This document shows, in pieces, positions 8,301-11,066 of a DNA stretch of 11,066 bases. The translations under genes were made by a program, and so were the position numbers. A model generated the notes under the pieces. It saw only the letters and a list, made by a program, of their open reading frames with translations. It had not been told where the DNA came from and made no database searches. The DNA is from Ignavibacteria bacterium UBA5771 (lineage in GTDB: Bacteria; Bacteroidota; Ignavibacteria; Kapaibacteriales; UBA2268): contig DIEP01000056.1 of NCBI GenBank assembly GCA_002418685.1, positions 1 to 11,066 on the forward strand, read 5' to 3'. Positions within the stretch are counted from its first letter, which is position 1. Each line of letters starts with the position of its first letter.

Positions 8301-9214
8301 ATATTATTGCACTGAAAACTCTCAATCGGTCTTTTTTAACTTTTCCTTCAGTTTTTGGATTGAATCCCTTTGGAAATACAATCGAGAGTGTGGTCAAAAA
8401 ATATAATAGCGACAAAGCTCAAATTGAAGGAATGGGTCTTGACTCAAATAGTAAGAATGGATTATTGCAAGATGCTTTGTCAGCTGCATTTTATGATGAA
8501 TTGAGAGCTTTTAAATTTGTGGGTGGCGATGTAGGCAAATTCTTACCGGATATAAATTGGGCATTCCATTGGGAAGGCTTGGAGAAATGGGATTTATGGA
8601 AAGATTTATTAAAAAGATTATCTCTTGAGCATTCCTATCAATCCACATATCAAGAGCAGATTCAATTAACCGATATTGGAAAATTCATACTTGCTCAATC
8701 AGTTCAATATGGCTTTTCTCCGCTAATTGGATTGAATGCATCTTTTGATGAAAAAAAGGTAGGTGGAAATTTAACTGCTTCTCTTCGATGGAGCACTCAA
8801 AAATCCTATATGGTTAATACTGCCTCGCGAAGTATGATTGCTTCACAATCTACAAATGATATAACAGGGCAAGCCTCTTATATAATGCGTGGATTTGACT
8901 TTCCACTTTTGGGTCTTAAGTTAAAGAATGATTTAGAATTTAGCTTTCTTGGCACATTTAAGACTAATGATAATACTGCTTATAATATTCAAGATTCGAC
9001 CAGTTATCAAGGAAATTCTAATAATGGTTGGACTGTTAATGGCACAAAGCAAATTATAGTCGAACCACGTGCAAGATACTCATTGAGCAATATTGTTACA
9101 GCATCATTATTTGTCAGGTATGAAGGCACTTTCACTGCTGGTTCAGCACAACCAGGGTTCCACACATTTCAATTTGGATTAGACATTCGAATTGGCATCT
9201 CCGGCGGGCGATAA
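2318..9214 (+). CDS. sprA: SprA, outer-membrane translocon of the type IX secretion system
   Basis: A 2298-residue protein of the SprA/Sov family (family members are about 2300-2500 residues). SprA forms a giant single-chain outer-membrane beta-barrel through which T9SS cargo with C-terminal sorting domains leaves the cell. From TTG 2318 it begins with a signal peptide: basic RKRTK, hydrophobic core to about residue 21, probable cleavage after Ala23. Conserved blocks then appear in family order: SprA N-terminal domain features at about 450-560 (YNANLGTLTIKNLRQDRYY) and 660-730 (LSPGSVRVTLDGAPL), YIDDFEAAQ (849-857), an Asp/Gly-rich calcium-repeat-like stretch (about 1021-1050), WVDELR (1413-1418), an Ala/Gln-rich helical insert (about 1512-1555), then long alternating barrel strands, including NWAFHWEGLEKWDLW near 2080, to the final strand ending GLDIRIGISGGR. 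The stop is TAA 9212-9214. The TTG directly follows an in-frame stop, and the only early ATG (Met19) would cut the signal peptide, so TTG is preferred. The frame is intact throughout. Flavobacterial sprA usually lies between ruvA and gcvH; here rpoZ precedes it. Confidence 0.95.
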   Translation: MRKRTKYCPLLCICLFAYMQLYAVSETTGKESNQLSLYSNWSNTKLNYLLFNYLNSLLLFQNPLELNLDSLYQQSPADTNIANLKFFHLNDFRRSGFENPTLELNKNKIPQGFEQTNIVDTLGRNVTTFDQIDSNQVSYSYTLTLDEYLALRKKQLNNEIWDSILTRHDLAKSLSQGDISRMIASATGISIPIPQNAIMGIFGKPELSITVNGEVNLRIGWRFDTQNLGTVSAFGQNQSSPIFNQDIRINVNAKIGDKLQFGTNWNTRSTFDNNNQFKVGYDGYDDDIVRLVEVGNINFPIPSTLIGGGQSLFGVRADFQFGPLFLKSVFSQRRAQRKFVDVRGGTSTQPFAIRAYDFAKNHFFLDTVYQPIYDDYFKNSTPVIPNTPAAQYYRVKYLQLWESTNDTREGVLHAGNGVAIADLRGLRSNETYTAAEKSRPIQTGIVERGNFMLMDSTQYSYNANLGTLTIKNLRQDRYYAVSYAIEGPSLDSSDNIFYGTFSRNNGDKDTLMLRLVYRPNMLPSYKLLWDRQMKNIYQINAMTNVDISNTNINLWYIRSNNDSTDVLQGAPDKLVTIFGVDQVNNSSGSAPPDGIFDLRVPFFDATTGEITFPNSKPFSNGLRAYFNKIGNPELAEQYTFEQVYDTTYDIAARNTARDRFVISGQISGRATNRIALGAFNLSPGSVRVTLDGAPLREYQDYIVDYYSGILTIRNARASLPNANLKVEYEQQDLMLTSTKTLAGLRADYQLFKTRFSNASIGGTFMFYNQSAVIDRVRLGDEPVANTMMGFDAKFNLDMPWLTKALDLLPLYDTKAPSNFNMQGEWALMMPNPNKRTSEIASDHNSSVVYIDDFEAAQRYISLGLTPTQWQHSSAPVDNNIDTSAVGRNLYRGQMFWYQYFIPRIPIIDVYPNNQNYIQGRQFLSPIYVDFNPDFRGIYNKNPEFLDTLDGEHYDRNNAFSLKSENRPKIWGGMQRLLSSFYTNFDQDNIEFIEIMMYVEEYEPGTKMSIDLGQISEDIIPNGKLDTEDGITTASPFPNGIIDAGEDIGIDAQDNTQEQEEYPFPLNNETDPARDDYFFDFGKNDDARGRTDFIRYNNFENNSKYSELGQFPDQEILNQNNGQTISLADSYFSYDVDITPNPNLNPQIVGGNPAKNWYLYRIPIRKPNASVGNPSFSNIQYVRMTLKGGKAKLIIADWRLVGSQWQRVNDFQSVPKNDSILQVSFVNLWENANAPDFYEMPPGVTQPRVLNNTDPYTDIKQNEQSIAMSVQNLNFGEERMATRIFQSLDIFYYKTLKFFIHGDGTMPAQIWGKSIPKAYAYLRFGVDSLNYYEYRRPLLRGWQDISIDLTELTSIKQTRDTSQLYNIQTFPAKNDTLATFVIRGNPILTRVQFFGFGVKNPPEQFPNQLTTTMWVDELRLIDPEKHQDWAGVGNANLKLADLGEVSVNFSRYQPNFHKIEDRFGNRVTSSSWSVTANGNLEKFAPKSFSQMRLPITATHSEQFDNPEYVANNDINLTEAALQARNAAYQSAINSGMSETQANTFAQNEENSVKARSQSLRVQDSWAITQAKLGIPINHWLMKNTLNALSVGYSYSQEFERSPIYEERFNWMWKLNIQYGITIPDVLSVKPLQWLKSVPVIDVYNNFKINFLPASFGATLDFMRRRQTEQSRYLDFPSPVLREFNGQRQAQFSWKFFEGSFLNPLLDYSFNTTSTLIPFELDATGRQRSGSQVASQMFFQEGQPLRFGNNTLHTQVFTLNIRPQLPNILNITRFVDIGGSFSTTYSWNNPLQPDPAIRDVVKTANYNNNIRLNNSLKLKALGNTWFKLDKKTNTRVTAADSSSNVLRSIARVIKTVFFDWDKVDFNFSQSNSSINPGVFGGNGFDNFWSRGATFRGSLEAFGPSVPYQLGLVANPHGNFNIASSSSFPFFSFESSDGRRPPNSVLQDNYRQQSVFEIKTSRLLWPGATLDLSFKSDLGYNRNQTVLPDSNGIPHYTNIIALKTLNRSFLTFPSVFGLNPFGNTIESVVKKYNSDKAQIEGMGLDSNSKNGLLQDALSAAFYDELRAFKFVGGDVGKFLPDINWAFHWEGLEKWDLWKDLLKRLSLEHSYQSTYQEQIQLTDIGKFILAQSVQYGFSPLIGLNASFDEKKVGGNLTASLRWSTQKSYMVNTASRSMIASQSTNDITGQASYIMRGFDFPLLGLKLKNDLEFSFLGTFKTNDNTAYNIQDSTSYQGNSNNGWTVNGTKQIIVEPRARYSLSNIVTASLFVRYEGTFTAGSAQPGFHTFQFGLDIRIGISGGR

Positions 9215-9222
9215 ATTGTCAA

Positions 9223-9236
9223 TGTCCGTATGGACA
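9223..9236. terminator. Small hairpin just after sprA, possible terminator
   Basis: Nine bases after the sprA stop, TGTCC (9223-9227) and GGACA (9232-9236) can pair around a GTAT loop. The downstream sequence CATTTCAAAC has only a short T run, so this would be a weak intrinsic terminator at best. The five-base stem could also be chance. Confidence 0.3.
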
Positions 9237-9364
9237 CATTTCAAACAGCCAATATGATATGCGAGATGTATTGGTAGCAAAAGCGTCTCCATCTGTGCAA
9301 AATTCAAATATTCATACTCACGAATTACCCTGATTATGTGCAATAAAATAAATCAAGGATAAAT

Positions 9365-9400
9365 GGGATTGCTTCGCCAGAATACTTACTCGCAATGACG
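9365..9400. repeat. Interspersed-repeat-like element (GGATTGCTTCGCC ... CTCGCAATGACG)
   Basis: This stretch starts GGATTGCTTCGCC and ends CTCGCAATGACG. Its reverse strand reads CGTCATTGCGAG, then GGCGAAGCAATCC. From general knowledge, this pairing of a CGTCATTGCGAG end with a GCGAAGCAATCC end is a widely seen intergenic repeat type in several bacterial groups, usually able to fold as an imperfect hairpin. Here ATTGC (9369-9373) and GCAAT (9391-9395) can pair. Only one copy lies in the window, so repetition across the genome is inferred, not seen. In the convergent gap between sprA and the methyltransferase gene it could also act as a two-way stem-loop terminator. Confidence 0.5.
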
Positions 9401-9431
9401 TGATAAAAATTTATTATACAACACTTACTGA

Positions 9432-11066
9432 CTACAACTGCCCATCACCTTCCACTATATTTATTTCTTCTTCAGTAAGACCATAGAGCGAGTAAACAAG
9501 TTGGTCAATTTTCTTGTCGGTATATGTAATTCTTTGTTTCAGTTGCTCTTTTTGGTTTGGTAAGGTTGCTTTTTGTAAATCTTTATTTAATTGGAGCATT
9601 GTGTCGACAAGTTGAACAAGTTGATTCTGGATGTTTGTGTCTAGTGATTTGGGAATAGGAATCTTCTTGCAATTCTGAATTAATATTTTTTGAAATAGAT
9701 GTTTTGAAACATCCAAATATTTATTTCTATGATAAAAATTCATTAAATTTGAATTAATTAATGATAGAATAAATTTTATATCAACTTTAATATCAGGTTT
9801 TAGAATTAAATTAAATATCGTCTGAGTGTTGTACAATTCTTGGTCAACATATCCCGCATATATTCTAGGGGGATTTCCACTTACAATCTGTCTTATTAAA
9901 ATTCGAGGTTTTGTAAAAAACTCTTTTCTTCTTGGGGCTCCTAACCAATCACCATATTTTATATATTCTTTTTGACCCCATTGAACATTATACCTTTGTA
10001 CATCAGCACCTTCTAGTAATTCCTTAAATGTATCATCTATTTTAATCTTAGAATGAAATTCTCTATTTTTAATTAGTGTTTCTGAATGCCCTTTATATTT
10101 ATCATATGGAGTTATACCCAATGAAAAGTCGCATATCTGAGAAAGTTCAATAGTATTAATTTCAATTTTGTTTAATATATTATGAATTAATTCATCTGAG
10201 AAAATATTAAATGTTGAAAGCTCTTCATTAATCCACTTATTTTGATTAATATATAAAATTTTATCTGCATTATTTTCCGAAATAATACTAATGATTTTGT
10301 TTCTATCATATAATAAACATTTTGTTTCTTGCTCAATTTTTAATTTTGAAAGTACTAAAATAATCGTTTCAGCTTTTACATTATTAAATATGTTATCTGG
10401 TAGTCTTATGATCTTTATAATTGAATTATTATTTAATATTAGATTTCTTAATTTAGTATATGAACTTTGATAAAGTATTGAATTAGGTATTATAAAACTA
10501 AAAAGACCATTTTTATTTAAAATTTGTAAAATTTGTTCAATAAATATTGCATATAAATTAATTCTATTTTCAGTTGTTTTAAACTTTTTGAAATAATATT
10601 TAACGAGATTGGGATCGTGCCCTTTAATATCTACCCAAGGTGGATTTCCAATCACAACATCAAACCCCGAGCTCCCTTCCCCGAACACCGCCGGAAAAGC
10701 ATACTGCCAATTGAATGGCTTTACTTTCTTTTCCATTCCCGGCTCGAAATCTATTTGACTATCGTAGAAATCAATATCAATCAAACTATTCCCGCATTTA
10801 ATATTATTATCGAGAGTTGGCAAAACACGTTCTTTAAAAATTTTCAACTGCTGATTTATGGATGCTTCGGTTTCTCCTTCCATACATTTGAGCAGGAGCG
10901 AGAGTTTGGTAACTTCCACAGCGTTTACGTCGAGGTCTACACCATAAATATTATTCAGGAGGATACGCTTTTTCTCGGCAGTTGTCAGGTTGCCATCGGG
11001 TTGGAGAACCTTTGAATTTTTGTCGTGTTTCGTATAATAATCTTTGTGCCAATCGAGCAGATATTG
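9432..11066 (-). CDS. Eco57I/TaqI-like N6-adenine DNA methyltransferase, probably type IIG or related R-M enzyme; 5' partial
   Basis: The frame is open from the right window edge to TAG at 9434-9432, giving 544 residues of a protein whose start lies outside. A GTG at 10919 is internal: the 49 codons before it are open and read as family sequence (KKRILLNNIYGVDLDVNA). That block is a SAM-binding region strand, with VEVTKLSLLLK following. NPPW (141-144, bases 10646-10635) is the catalytic motif IV of N6-adenine methylases. Then come a Rossmann half with GLFSFIIPNSILYQ and a TaqI-like recognition domain (about 310-450: LGITPYDKYKG, LEGADVQRY, RRKEFFTKPRILIRQ). A C-terminal helical tail, IDQLVYSLYGLTEEEINIVE, is typical of the family. 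Motif I and any nuclease domain would be upstream, outside the window, so restriction activity cannot be judged. It could be type IIG, a BREX PglX-like enzyme, or a stand-alone methylase. Base composition is uneven: the centre is far more AT-rich than the ends. It is convergent with sprA. Confidence 0.87.
   Translation of the reverse strand, partial: QYLLDWHKDYYTKHDKNSKVLQPDGNLTTAEKKRILLNNIYGVDLDVNAVEVTKLSLLLKCMEGETEASINQQLKIFKERVLPTLDNNIKCGNSLIDIDFYDSQIDFEPGMEKKVKPFNWQYAFPAVFGEGSSGFDVVIGNPPWVDIKGHDPNLVKYYFKKFKTTENRINLYAIFIEQILQILNKNGLFSFIIPNSILYQSSYTKLRNLILNNNSIIKIIRLPDNIFNNVKAETIILVLSKLKIEQETKCLLYDRNKIISIISENNADKILYINQNKWINEELSTFNIFSDELIHNILNKIEINTIELSQICDFSLGITPYDKYKGHSETLIKNREFHSKIKIDDTFKELLEGADVQRYNVQWGQKEYIKYGDWLGAPRRKEFFTKPRILIRQIVSGNPPRIYAGYVDQELYNTQTIFNLILKPDIKVDIKFILSLINSNLMNFYHRNKYLDVSKHLFQKILIQNCKKIPIPKSLDTNIQNQLVQLVDTMLQLNKDLQKATLPNQKEQLKQRITYTDKKIDQLVYSLYGLTEEEINIVEGDGQL

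Noticed and set aside
10617..11015. 132-codon plus-strand reading frame
   Set aside because: It lies wholly opposite the methyltransferase, whose minus-strand frame carries NPPW and other family motifs; the plus-strand protein has no recognisable features.

Overview
The window (about 11 kb, AT-rich, estimated by eye at roughly one third G+C) looks like chromosome from the Bacteroidota/Chlorobiota (FCB) group. Evidence: a full-length SprA, the outer-membrane translocon of the type IX secretion system (T9SS); the C-terminal sorting domain of a T9SS cargo protein at the left edge; start regions without strong Shine-Dalgarno sites; and a TAnnTTTG-type promoter element. An Ignavibacteria- or Kapabacteria-like lineage would fit, because the gene order around sprA differs from the flavobacterial one, but the exact taxon is inference.

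Layout: (1) 1-236, plus strand, 3' end of a secreted T9SS cargo gene. (2) 233-1706, minus strand, a probable two-gene operon: a short MerR-family regulator followed by a deoxyhypusine-synthase-family enzyme, probably a polyamine-modifying enzyme since bacteria lack eIF5A. The enzyme's stop codon overlaps that of the cargo gene. (3) 1707-1857, a very AT-rich divergent promoter region. (4) 1858-2181, plus strand, RNA polymerase omega subunit (rpoZ). (5) 2318-9212, plus strand, sprA, 2298 codons, most of the window. (6) 9215-9431, a convergent intergenic gap with a small hairpin and a copy of an interspersed-repeat-like motif. (7) 9432-11066, minus strand, the C-terminal 544 residues of an Eco57I/TaqI-like N6-adenine DNA methyltransferase (probably type IIG or similar restriction-modification). 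It runs off the right edge and has strongly uneven base composition.

SprA and the cargo sorting domain belong to the same export pathway: SprA is the pore, and the sorting domain is the address tag on substrates. The MerR/DHS pair looks like an independent polyamine-related unit, and rpoZ is housekeeping. The methyltransferase is an accessory defence-type gene placed convergently behind sprA. I see no tRNA, rRNA, CRISPR array or transposase. No gap between genes exceeds 300 bases. I found no clearly new multi-gene system. The most useful leads are the altered amine pocket of the DHS-like enzyme, the compositional mosaic of the methyltransferase, and the repeat-like and antisense signals in the gap after sprA.
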